A program made the position numbers and the translations under genes. Below the pieces are notes generated by a model. It saw nothing but the letters and a program-made list of their open reading frames with translations, had not been told where the DNA came from and did not search any database. Below are positions 1 through 5,586 of a stretch of DNA of 5,616 bases, one piece after another. Where the stretch lies: contig JAPUJS010000268.1 in the NCBI GenBank assembly GCA_027296045.1, positions 1 to 5,616 of the forward strand, given 5' to 3'. Numbering within the stretch: the stretch's first letter is position 1; each line of letters begins with the position of its first letter. Source of the DNA: a bacterium (GTDB taxonomy: Bacteria; Latescibacterota; UBA2968).

Positions 1-1
1 G

Positions 2-436
2 AAGGAGTTGGCCAAGCTGGAACGGATTGTGCACCGGCGGTGGTTTATGACCGGGGAGTCGGTGATCCAGGCCTGGAGTCCCCGGACGGGTTTGTTTGTT
101 GTTATTACCGGTAACGTCCATGTGGTGCGGCACGGTTCGGATGGGACGCCGATGATTTTGGATACACTGGGTCCGGGTACTTTGCTCGGCGAGTTTGCCA
201 TCCTGGATGATTCCCCCCGGTCCTCTTCTATTGTGGCCGCCGAGCCGAGTCATTTGATCGGATTTTTCCGGCCCGATTTGATGGATCTGGTCAATACCGA
301 TCCCCGGTTGGGGTTCAAGATTTTGTACCGTTTGGCGCAAATTATGTCGATCTACATGCAGCAAGTGCTGGGCGATTTAAGGGGGTTGCGAGAGACGCTG
401 CGATCCAGCAAAGAGCTGGAAGTTGGCGTGGGATAA
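2..436 (+). CDS. Cyclic nucleotide-binding (cNMP) domain protein, 5' end outside window
   Basis: The reading frame is open from the first bases, so the start probably lies upstream. A TTG at 8 has a purine-rich AAGGAG directly against it with no spacing, which makes it a poor start, and the residues ELAKLERIV fit the entry helix of a cNMP domain that normally follows some 20 earlier residues. The visible part is the beta-roll of a Crp-type effector domain: GLFVVITGNVHVV, then GPGTLLGEFAILDD followed by SPRSSS, matching the phosphate-binding cassette with its Glu and Arg both present. After the roll there is only a helix (LYRLAQIMSIYMQQVLGDLR) and a short polar tail. No helix-turn-helix follows, so this is not a Crp/Fnr transcription factor. 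It is more likely a cytoplasmic ligand-sensing or protein-interaction module. The ligand cannot be told from sequence. A terminator follows 20 bases after the stop, so this gene ends its own transcript. Confidence 0.85.
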   Translation, partial: KELAKLERIVHRRWFMTGESVIQAWSPRTGLFVVITGNVHVVRHGSDGTPMILDTLGPGTLLGEFAILDDSPRSSSIVAAEPSHLIGFFRPDLMDLVNTDPRLGFKILYRLAQIMSIYMQQVLGDLRGLRETLRSSKELEVGVG

Positions 437-456
437 AGCGGCGGAGAAGTGATTTC

Positions 457-492
457 AGGCCAGGGCCAGGAAACCGTCCCTGGCCTCTTTTT
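457..492 (+). terminator. Intrinsic terminator after the cNMP-domain gene
   Basis: A 9-bp perfect stem, AGGCCAGGG (457-465) with CCCTGGCCT (478-486), encloses a 12-base loop and is followed by CTTTTT (487-492). A competing 7-bp stem, GGCCAGG (464-470) with CCTGGCC (479-485), uses the same right arm. Either form gives a GC-rich hairpin followed by a T run, which is the standard rho-independent signal. It isolates the upstream gene from the enolase promoter. Confidence 0.85.
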
Positions 493-500
493 GTTTCTCC

Positions 501-529
501 TTGCCCGGCTTTTAGATCATGGTTATATT
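501..529 (+). promoter_or_regulatory. Probable sigma70-type promoter for enolase
   Basis: TTGCCC (501-506, 4 of 6 to the -35 consensus) and TATATT (524-529, 5 of 6 to the -10 consensus) are separated by exactly 17 bases. They lie just after a terminator and 57 bases before the chosen enolase start. A transcript starting near 536 would have a leader of about 50 bases. This is a motif match only, in an organism whose sigma factor preference is unknown. Confidence 0.5.
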
Positions 530-570
530 TGCACTGTTTCGTTCGAAAAGCTAAAACACGTGAGAGAAAC

Positions 571-577
571 AGGAAGG
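571..577 (+). promoter_or_regulatory. Ribosome binding site fixing the enolase start at 586
   Basis: AGGAAGG lies 8 bases before the ATG at 586. The frame is open further upstream to a TTG at 529, but that codon overlaps the probable -10 box and would add 19 residues not found in enolases. The Shine-Dalgarno site therefore supports 586 (or the adjacent ATG at 589). Confidence 0.75.
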
Positions 578-585
578 AAGCTGAA

Positions 586-1899
586 ATGATGACGCGGATT
601 GAACGGGTTCGGGGGCGTGAAATTCTGGATTCAAGAGGCAATCCAACGGTGGAAGTGGAGGTGGTTTTGACGTCGGGCGTGATGGGTCGGGCGGCCGTGC
701 CATCGGGCGCTTCGACGGGGGTGCATGAGGCTGTGGAATTGCGGGATGGGAATGCCAAACGCTATTTGGGCAAGGGCGTATTGCAGGCCGTTCGAAATGT
801 CAATGGGCGGCTGGCAAAAGCAGTGGTGGGGATGGATCCATCGGACCAGATTGCGGTGGATCGAAAGATGATTGAGGTGGACGGCACCCCCAATAAGGGA
901 AAGCTGGGGGCCAACGGAATTTTAGGTGTTTCGCTGGCCACGGCCAAGGCGGCCGCCCATGCATTTGGGATGCCGCTTTATCGATATATTGGCGGGGCCG
1001 GTGCTTGTCAGTTGCCGGTGCCGATGATGAATATTTTGAACGGTGGAGCCCACGCAGACAGCAGTGTGGACTTGCAGGAGTTTATGGTGATGCCGGTGGG
1101 GGCGAAGTCTTTCCGCGAAGGGTTGCGGATGGGTGCCGAGATTTTTCACGCCCTCCGAGATGTGTTGAAAAAGGCCGGTTATAGCACGGGGGTGGGAGAC
1201 GAAGGCGGGTTTGCGCCGGATTTGGACTCCAACGAGGACGCGCTGAGAGTCATCGAGACGGCAGTCAAGAAGGCGGGGTATCGACTCGGGCCGGATATTC
1301 GCCTGGCGCTCGATCCGGCCAGCAGCGAGTTTTACAACGGCCGGCAATATGTGTTTAAAAAATCGGACAAGTCGAGGCGCAGTTCGGCCCAGATGGTCGA
1401 ATTTTGGTCCCAATGGGTGTCCGATTATGACATTATTTCGATAGAAGACGGGCTGGACGAAGACGACTGGACAGGCTGGAAGAAGCTGACAGCAAAGCTG
1501 GGGGATAAGGTTCAACTGGTGGGCGACGATTTGTTTGTAACCAATACAGAACGGTTGAAGCAAGGTATTGAGATGGGGGTTGGAAATTCGATCCTGGTGA
1601 AGGTGAATCAGATCGGGACGCTCACCGAGACCCTGGAGGCCATTGAGACGGCCAAGCGGGCCGGGTATACGGCCGTTATTTCCCACCGGTCGGGGGAGAC
1701 GGAAGATACGACGATTGCCGATATCGCAGTAGGCACCAATGCGGGGCAAATCAAGACGGGTTCGGTTTCGCGGTCGGATCGGATTGCCAAATACAACCAG
1801 TTGTTGCGGATCGAAGAAGCGTTGGGGGAGTCGGCCGTGTATCCGGGTCTGGATGCCTTTTATCAAATCGACCCGCCCAAATCTCGGACTCGAAAGTGA
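586..1899 (+). CDS. eno: Enolase (phosphopyruvate hydratase)
   Basis: Enolase interconverts 2-phosphoglycerate and phosphoenolpyruvate in glycolysis and gluconeogenesis. It is a cytoplasmic Mg2+ enzyme and, in many bacteria, also a partner in RNA degradosomes. At 437 residues it is full length for the family. From the ATG at 586, the N-terminal REILDSRGNPTVEVEV signature is at residues 11-26 and the mobile SGAST loop at 40-44. His156 lies in GGAHAD, and catalytic Glu206 in GDEGGFAP. The Mg ligands are Asp243 (LALDPASSEFY), Glu287 (SIEDGLDEDDW) and Asp314 (LVGDDLFVTN). Lys339 lies in VKVNQIGT, the SHRSGETEDT loop is at 366-375, and Lys390 in IKTGS. All catalytic and metal positions known for the family are present, so the enzyme should be active. 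The two ATG codons in tandem make the exact start uncertain by one residue. Its stop overlaps the start of the next gene by 4 bases (GTGA), indicating co-transcription and translational coupling. Confidence 0.98.
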   Translation: MMTRIERVRGREILDSRGNPTVEVEVVLTSGVMGRAAVPSGASTGVHEAVELRDGNAKRYLGKGVLQAVRNVNGRLAKAVVGMDPSDQIAVDRKMIEVDGTPNKGKLGANGILGVSLATAKAAAHAFGMPLYRYIGGAGACQLPVPMMNILNGGAHADSSVDLQEFMVMPVGAKSFREGLRMGAEIFHALRDVLKKAGYSTGVGDEGGFAPDLDSNEDALRVIETAVKKAGYRLGPDIRLALDPASSEFYNGRQYVFKKSDKSRRSSAQMVEFWSQWVSDYDIISIEDGLDEDDWTGWKKLTAKLGDKVQLVGDDLFVTNTERLKQGIEMGVGNSILVKVNQIGTLTETLEAIETAKRAGYTAVISHRSGETEDTTIADIAVGTNAGQIKTGSVSRSDRIAKYNQLLRIEEALGESAVYPGLDAFYQIDPPKSRTRK

Positions 1900-2636
1900 G
1901 TGAACAACTCATCCAGATTCTACCGGCAGAAGGGACGGTAGAAAAGCTTCTACCCGATGCTGTTCGAACCCGTTTAAATGCGTTGTATGATCGGGTGCCT
2001 TCTGTGTCGTGCGAATGTGATCGGTTGGGACAGTGTTGTGAATTGACCAAGGCGGAAGTAGAAGCCGATTTTGCAACGATGTATCCGCTGTATACGGTTG
2101 AGTATCTCAATGTGGTCGATTATGTCCGAACCCATTTTGATCCTGTGCAACAAAAAGCCTTTCTGGATGTGATCGAGGAGCGGCCGGAGCGATGTCCGTT
2201 TTTGACTTCCGAAGGCGGGTGCATGGTGCATCCGGTCCGGCCTTTGGTGTGCCGGACCTATGGCGTGTTAACCCGTGAAGAGGTGGAGCAAGTCGCGTCG
2301 GACGTCCGGGGGGAAGTACCCCAGCACTGGATTGCATCGTTTTTGTATATTGAACGCCATACCGTGTGCCCGCACACCCGGCGATTGGAGCCGGACAAGG
2401 TGGCGGAACACGCCGAGGCGATGGTTCATTTTCAGTATGAGCGGGAACTGATCCAGATGGGTCGGGAGGTCGGTCCGCTGGGTTCGGATCGCCAAAAGGC
2501 CTGGGAAAAGGTGACCCGGTTGAGGGAGGTAACGCGATGGACCTGGGGGGGGTTTAACGTCTTGATGCGGTCGTCTTCAAACTGGTTGCGGAAGCATTTT
2601 AAGGGGTACTGGGACGCTTCGATGCTGGGGGAATAA
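1896..2636 (+). CDS. YkgJ-type cysteine-cluster protein (putative Zn/Fe-binding)
   Basis: The 246-residue protein has eight cysteines in the pattern of the YkgJ / CxxCxxCC family (Pfam PF03692), members of which are predicted to bind zinc or an iron-sulfur cluster. The first group is Cys39, Cys41, Cys47 and Cys48 (CECDRLGQCC). The second is Cys100, Cys109 and Cys119 in RCPFLTSEGGCMVHPVRP followed by LVCRTYG, and Cys158 lies in HTVCPH. The CPFL...C..H..RP..CR.Y core is typical of the family. The first group is spaced differently from the canonical CxxCxxCC. The remaining C-terminal 90 residues are helical and unrecognised. No signal peptide or membrane segment is seen, so it is probably cytoplasmic. 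The GTG start sits inside the enolase stop region and has no clear Shine-Dalgarno site, so translation probably depends on ribosomes finishing enolase. The biochemical role is unknown for most family members. Confidence 0.85.
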   Translation: MSEQLIQILPAEGTVEKLLPDAVRTRLNALYDRVPSVSCECDRLGQCCELTKAEVEADFATMYPLYTVEYLNVVDYVRTHFDPVQQKAFLDVIEERPERCPFLTSEGGCMVHPVRPLVCRTYGVLTREEVEQVASDVRGEVPQHWIASFLYIERHTVCPHTRRLEPDKVAEHAEAMVHFQYERELIQMGREVGPLGSDRQKAWEKVTRLREVTRWTWGGFNVLMRSSSNWLRKHFKGYWDASMLGE

Positions 2637-2715
2637 TGGATAGTAGATTATTCGCGTGAGGTTATGGGTCGGTAGTTTACTTGGATATTGTAGCCCAAAT
2701 TCCTGGAGTCATTAC

Positions 2716-3024
2716 ATGCGACAAATTTTCTTAGAAGACGCCCAGCCCGGCGACGAAGTGGCCAAGCCGGTGAAGACCGACCGAGGGATGATGCTTGTAA
2801 AGACGGGCACCAAGTTGTCGGTGTCGCTGATTGATAACCTGAGACGGAGGGGCGTGAAGGAAGTGGTGGTGGAAGGCGACGATCCCAATGCGCCTCCTCC
2901 CAAGACTCTGGATGAGCTTCTGGCAGAGATGGAAGAGCGGTTTGAAGGGTTGGAGAACAACCGGATGATGATGGCAATTAAGAATATCGCCCGGGAACAT
3001 TTGGTCGAAAATATGGAGGATTGA
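2716..3024 (+). CDS. Small conserved-looking protein beside HDOD gene, function unknown
   Basis: The 102-residue protein starts at the ATG at 2716, chosen because TGGAG (2704-2708) lies 7 bases before it. The frame also allows a GTG at 2656, but the added residues look non-coding and that codon lacks a good site. Residues 1-54 (FLEDAQPGDEVAKPVKTD, then GMMLVKTGTKLSVSLIDNL and RRRGVKEVVVEG) form a small beta-rich domain. Its wording, with a PG turn, a run like 'MMLVKTGTKL' and a closing helix plus 'GVKEVVVEG' strand, resembles the domain found at the N-terminus of many HD-GYP and related signalling proteins. A Pro-rich linker (58-63) leads to a charged, probably coiled helical tail (64-102). 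There is no transmembrane segment. The stop lies 4 bases before the HDOD start, so the two are almost certainly co-expressed and probably partners. The domain resemblance is from memory of the family, not from a search. Confidence 0.75.
   Translation: MRQIFLEDAQPGDEVAKPVKTDRGMMLVKTGTKLSVSLIDNLRRRGVKEVVVEGDDPNAPPPKTLDELLAEMEERFEGLENNRMMMAIKNIAREHLVENMED
3015..3019 (+). promoter_or_regulatory. Ribosome binding site of the HDOD gene, inside the preceding gene
   Basis: GGAGG lies within the last codons of the small upstream gene, 9 bases before the ATG at 3029. It supports that start and tight coupling of the two genes. Confidence 0.7.
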
Positions 3025-3028
3025 GCGA

Positions 3029-3847
3029 ATGGACCGAGCGGAGATGCGGAAAAAGGTCGAGGAGGTGACCTCGTTGCCGACGTTGCCCGGATCGGTGACC
3101 CGGATTACACGTATGCTGGACGATTCGGACATCACGACGTCCGAGGTGGGGCGAGAGATCGAGAAGGACCAGGTGTTTTCTGCCAAGGTGTTGAAGCTGG
3201 TGAATTCGGGATTTTACGGGTTTTCCCAGCCTATTTCGACCATTCAACATGCCATGGTGCTTTTGGGGTTTGAGGTGGCGAAGACCCTGATTTTGTCCAC
3301 ATCGGTGCTGGATATGATGTCGAAATCTATGACCGGACTCTGGCCCCATTCTCTGGCCTGTGCCAGGACGTGTGTGATTATTGCCCGGTATCTGGATCTG
3401 GACGATCCGGAAGAGGTGAGTGTGACGGGGCTGTTGCACGATTTGGGCAAAGTGGTTCTGGAAGCACATGTCAATGATGTGTTTGAGGTGGTGGTGGAGG
3501 TTATGGAAGATCGGAATATTTTATTTTATGAAGCCGAAATCGAAGTGATGGAAATTAACCACGCAACGGTCGGCGGCTGGTTGCTGCAGAAGTGGCAGTT
3601 GCCCGGAAAAATTGTGGAGCCGGTTATGTATCACCACGATTTCCATCCTTCTCGTACTCATGCTGTCCGGACAGGGATTGTACATCTGGCCGACATTTTA
3701 GTACGGGCAGAAGGGTTTGGATCGGGGGGCGACCGTCGGATTCCGGTGGTGAGTGAAGCGGCGATGGAGGCGATGGAGTTGCGGCAAGATGATTTGCAGG
3801 AGATTATGGATGAGATGATGGAGGATATGCGGGGGGTGATTCGGTAG
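3029..3847 (+). CDS. HDOD domain signalling protein
   Basis: The 272-residue protein is essentially a single HDOD domain (Pfam PF08668), a relative of HD phosphohydrolases that usually acts as a regulatory or scaffold domain in bacterial signalling. Residues 12-95 contain the N-terminal signature: LPTLPGSVTRI, then KVLKLVNSGFYGF and the AMVLLGFEVAK helix. The HD-related part follows: His107 (WPHSLACA), His137-Asp138 in GLLHDLGKVVLE, His178 in INHATVGGWLLQKW, and His202-His203 in MYHHDF. Thus the HD motif and nearby histidines are kept, unlike in many HDOD proteins, so metal binding is possible; enzymatic activity is not established. A highly acidic, methionine-rich helix (DEMMEDMRG) ends the protein. 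No output domain such as GGDEF or EAL is fused. It follows the small protein gene by 4 bases and precedes a PAS/DHp protein, which suggests that sensing comes from a separate partner. Confidence 0.93.
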   Translation: MDRAEMRKKVEEVTSLPTLPGSVTRITRMLDDSDITTSEVGREIEKDQVFSAKVLKLVNSGFYGFSQPISTIQHAMVLLGFEVAKTLILSTSVLDMMSKSMTGLWPHSLACARTCVIIARYLDLDDPEEVSVTGLLHDLGKVVLEAHVNDVFEVVVEVMEDRNILFYEAEIEVMEINHATVGGWLLQKWQLPGKIVEPVMYHHDFHPSRTHAVRTGIVHLADILVRAEGFGSGGDRRIPVVSEAAMEAMELRQDDLQEIMDEMMEDMRGVIR

Positions 3848-3908
3848 TTCCAGGTTCCAGGTTCCATCGTTTCCCAACCCCAATCTGGAACCTGGAGCTT
3901 CTTATTTT
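3848..3908 (+). terminator. Palindrome with 7-base tandem repeats, possible terminator or attenuator
   Basis: Directly after the HDOD stop, the unit TTCCAGG occurs in tandem (3848-3866, two full copies plus TTCCA). The right arm TGGAACCTGGA (3886-3896) is the exact reverse complement of TCCAGGTTCCA, which occurs at both 3849-3859 and 3856-3866, so two hairpin registers are possible. With the inner copy the stem can extend to 15 pairs (3852-3866 with 3886-3900) if G-T pairs are allowed, with a 19-base loop. The T-rich stretch CTTCTTATTTT follows. This could terminate or attenuate transcription before the downstream gene, whose ribosome binding site starts within a few bases. It could also be a genomic repeat element. 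Confidence 0.55.
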
Positions 3909-3914
3909 GAGGTG
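3909..3914 (+). promoter_or_regulatory. Ribosome binding site supporting the GTG start at 3919
   Basis: GAGGTG lies just before two possible starts. It is 4 bases from the GTG at 3919 (6 if only GAGG pairs). The TTG at 3907 overlaps the site itself, so it is unlikely to be used. The GTG is preferred. Confidence 0.5.
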
Positions 3915-3918
3915 TTTG

Positions 3919-4965
3919 GTGAACTTAGATTTACAAGCTTTGATGTACGTGCCTTTTGCCCTTTTGATGGTGGATGGAGATTTGAAGCCTCAGGTCTGCA
4001 GTCGGAAGGGGTTTTCTGTGTTTGGGGTGCGCACACATCGACATACGTCCGGGCAAGATCTGCTGGATGTGGAAGAGGTGCTGCGGGGCGAAACGGATCT
4101 AACGGCTGAGCTGGAAGCGGCAACAGATCGGCTCCGGAGGCCGGGAAGCGAGGTGCAGTTTCGGTGGGGGCGGAGGGAACGGACCTATGAGGTGACGGTG
4201 GGTGCCCTGGAACGGGGTGACGACAGGCGATTTGTGGTGTTGTTTCAAGATGTGACGCAGCAGATTCAGTTTGAGGAGACCCGGGAGGCGGCCCGGCGGT
4301 ATCTGGAAGATATTTTGAACAATGTGCAATTGGGCGTGGTGGTGCTGAATCGGGAGATGCGCATTACCAATATGAATCGTGCCCAGGAGGTATTTTTACA
4401 GCGGCTGGATGTGTGGTTGAACTGGGTGGAGGCCATTGGAATGGCGGTGTCCGAACTGGTGCCGAACGATTCGCCGGAGCTGTGGGCGGAGATTACGGAG
4501 ACGGTGCTTGAAAAGGGCGAGACGTATGAAGAGCCGAGGCGGGTGTATGAAACGGTGGACGGCGATTTGATTCTGTCGGTGGGTGTGACGCCTTTGAAAG
4601 ACCACAATGGGGCCGTGATCGGGGCTATTCAGATTTGTGAGGATGTGACGGAGCGCGTTCGACTGGAGGAGGAGTTGTGGGAAGCCGAGATTGTGGCGGA
4701 GCGGCTGGAGGCGGTGCGGCAGACGGCGATTACGGTGAACCACGAGGTGAACAATCCGCTGACCACGATTTTGAGCGTCGCACAGTTGTTGCTGCTGGGA
4801 GAAAAGGGGTTGAATGAGAAGACCCGGGAGCGTTTGCAGTTGATCGAGCAGGAAGTGAAGCGGATTGCCAAGGTGACACAACGGCTGAAGGATCTGGATG
4901 AAGTGAAGACAGACTACTATATTGCAGATGGGCCGAAGATGCTGGATTTGTGGTTGGACCAGTAG
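3919..4965 (+). CDS. PAS-PAS-DHp (HisKA) protein lacking a kinase ATPase domain
   Basis: From the GTG at 3919 the product is 348 residues. A first, divergent PAS-like domain spans about 1-115, ending in RFVVLFQDVTQQ. A second, clearer PAS spans about 126-246, with LEDILNNVQLGVVVLNREM, then ITNMNRAQEVF and the closing strand AVIGAIQICEDVTERVRLEE. A coiled-coil linker (about 246-268) leads to a histidine-kinase dimerisation/phosphoacceptor segment: the H-box TAITVNHEVNNPLTTILS has His275, Glu276, Asn279 and Pro280, and the second helix (304-327) follows. The chain then ends at YYIADGPKMLDLWLDQ. No N, G1, F or G2 boxes of an HATPase_c domain are present, and none follows in any nearby frame. It therefore cannot autophosphorylate alone. 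It may be phosphorylated by another kinase, or may act as a dimeric PAS sensor for the neighbouring HDOD protein. No transmembrane segments are seen. The tidy C-terminus argues for a natural short form rather than a broken gene. Confidence 0.88.
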   Translation: MNLDLQALMYVPFALLMVDGDLKPQVCSRKGFSVFGVRTHRHTSGQDLLDVEEVLRGETDLTAELEAATDRLRRPGSEVQFRWGRRERTYEVTVGALERGDDRRFVVLFQDVTQQIQFEETREAARRYLEDILNNVQLGVVVLNREMRITNMNRAQEVFLQRLDVWLNWVEAIGMAVSELVPNDSPELWAEITETVLEKGETYEEPRRVYETVDGDLILSVGVTPLKDHNGAVIGAIQICEDVTERVRLEEELWEAEIVAERLEAVRQTAITVNHEVNNPLTTILSVAQLLLLGEKGLNEKTRERLQLIEQEVKRIAKVTQRLKDLDEVKTDYYIADGPKMLDLWLDQ

Positions 4966-5105
4966 GATGGGGGAATTAAAAAAAATTTCGAATTCAGTTT
5001 TGTAGAATATCACTACGCCTTGCATAGGGTACAACCGGTGCAGGATCTTGGCGCCTGGTGCTTGCCCAAAGGCGGTTGAGAAAGAGATGGGTCTGGAAAT
5101 AACAA
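4966..5105 (+). other. Intergenic stretch with no recognised gene
   Basis: This stretch follows the PAS/DHp stop. It starts with an AT-rich run (an eight-A tract near 4978-4985) and continues with mixed sequence containing GGTGC twice (5037-5041 and 5057-5061) and a weak inverted pair, CAACCG (5032-5037) and CGGTTG (5073-5078). No ribosome binding site with a convincing frame, no tRNA and no strong hairpin were found. It probably separates the + strand operon from the converging minus-strand region. Confidence 0.5.
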
Positions 5106-5132
5106 GAGTCCGGTGGAGATTCCATCGGACTC
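5106..5132 (-). terminator. Hairpin terminator, probably of the former sulfatase gene; may act both ways
   Basis: An 11-bp stem pairs GAGTCCGGTGG (5106-5116) with CCATCGGACTC (5122-5132), with one G-T pair and a 5-base loop. On the minus strand it is followed by TTGTTATTT, and it lies about 80 bases past the end of the sulfatase remnant. On the + strand it is followed by TTTCAATATTTT, so it could also end transcripts from the PAS/DHp gene. It is the only strong hairpin between the two converging units. Confidence 0.7.
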
Positions 5133-5214
5133 TTTCAATATTTTAGCTTGTTTGGTGATTTCGCATTGGATATCGACAGAGCAGATTCCAGATCGTGTGG
5201 ATTCTCGGCGTAGT

Positions 5215-5500
5215 TCAGCCTTGCACGGCATCCAGCAGGGATGGGATGTTCATGGTTTGGGTGTGCTGTGGATGATTGGAATCAGCCAGATCTTTCCCCT
5301 TTTGCCATTAATAAAGCAATCTGATCGGTGACGGCCCCGCTGGAAATTCGATTGGGCCACATCGCACAGGCGGGTACACGGATGCCACCGTCATACATAT
5401 CGCCTTTTTGCCCGCGGTATGGACCGTTGTGGATGGAAACGTCGCCGTATCCATGGTCGTCGGCCAGGATGATGAGGATGTTGGGTTGTGTGTCTGCCAC
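5215..5500 (-). pseudogene. Sulfatase (alkaline phosphatase superfamily) remnant with internal deletions
   Basis: Read on the minus strand from a GTG at 5500, preceded 7 bases upstream by AGAGAGGA (5508-5515), the frame begins with PNILIILADDHGYGDVS. This is the N-terminal metal-binding motif of sulfatases (Asp14 and Asp15). Within about 26 residues it passes into PYRGQKGDMYDGGIRVP and then AMWPNRISSGAVTDQIALLM, which in intact sulfatases lies some 250 residues later. The segment with the catalytic Cys/Ser-x-Pro-x-Arg motif is absent. After ALLM the frame ends at 5282 (72 residues). One frame over, 5304-5215 reads GKDLADSNHPQHTQTM and then NIPSLLDAVQG-stop, which resembles the C-terminal tail of sulfatases. 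So three collinear pieces of one gene remain, with two deletions and a frameshift at an AAAAGGGG run (5296-5303). It cannot make an active sulfatase. N-terminal and middle assignments are strong; the tail is moderately supported. Confidence 0.8.
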
Positions 5501-5507
5501 CTTGTGG

Positions 5508-5515
5508 TCCTCTCT
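5508..5515 (-). promoter_or_regulatory. Preserved ribosome binding site of the sulfatase remnant
   Basis: On the minus strand AGAGAGGA lies 7 bases before the GTG at 5500. Its survival suggests the decay of the gene is recent, or that the short peptide is still translated. Confidence 0.55.
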
Positions 5516-5550
5516 GTTTGCGTTGGATTTCTATTTCAAACGTGGTATTG

Positions 5551-5579
5551 AAAAAGCCCGACGGGTGTCTCCATCGGGC
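5551..5579 (-). terminator. Intrinsic terminator of the minus-strand gene entering from the right edge
   Basis: On the minus strand GCCCGATGG (5579-5571) pairs with CCGTCGGGC (5564-5556) with one G-T pair and a 6-base loop, followed at once by TTTTT (5555-5551). On the + strand the stem has a mismatch and no T run, so the direction is clear. It lies 7 bases past a minus-strand stop codon. Confidence 0.85.
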
Positions 5580-5586
5580 CCTTGGC

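Noticed and set aside
922..1866. Long minus-strand open frame (314 codons) opposite enolase
   Set aside because: It is the antisense of a fully conserved enolase gene, its sequence is rich in His/Arg/Pro as expected from a shadow frame, and no domain is recognisable.
4396..5034. Minus-strand open frame of 212 codons opposite the PAS/DHp gene
   Set aside because: It is rich in Gln, His and Leu without any motif, and covers well-supported PAS and H-box coding sequence on the other strand.
5031..5078. Inverted CAACCG/CGGTTG and repeated GGTGC as a possible attachment site or small RNA
   Set aside because: The arms are only 6 bases and far apart, inner bases do not pair, and there is no integrase or other mobile gene in the window.
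4966..5080. In-frame open stretch of about 38 codons after the TAG of the PAS/DHp gene
   Set aside because: It could suggest readthrough, but the residues do not resemble an ATPase domain or any other known segment, and the gene already has a plausible natural C-terminus. A frame this short is expected by chance.
5013..5231. Minus-strand open frame of 72 codons downstream of the sulfatase remnant
   Set aside because: It runs straight through the 5106-5132 hairpin, has no motif and no good ribosome binding site, and begins inside the sulfatase tail in a different frame.
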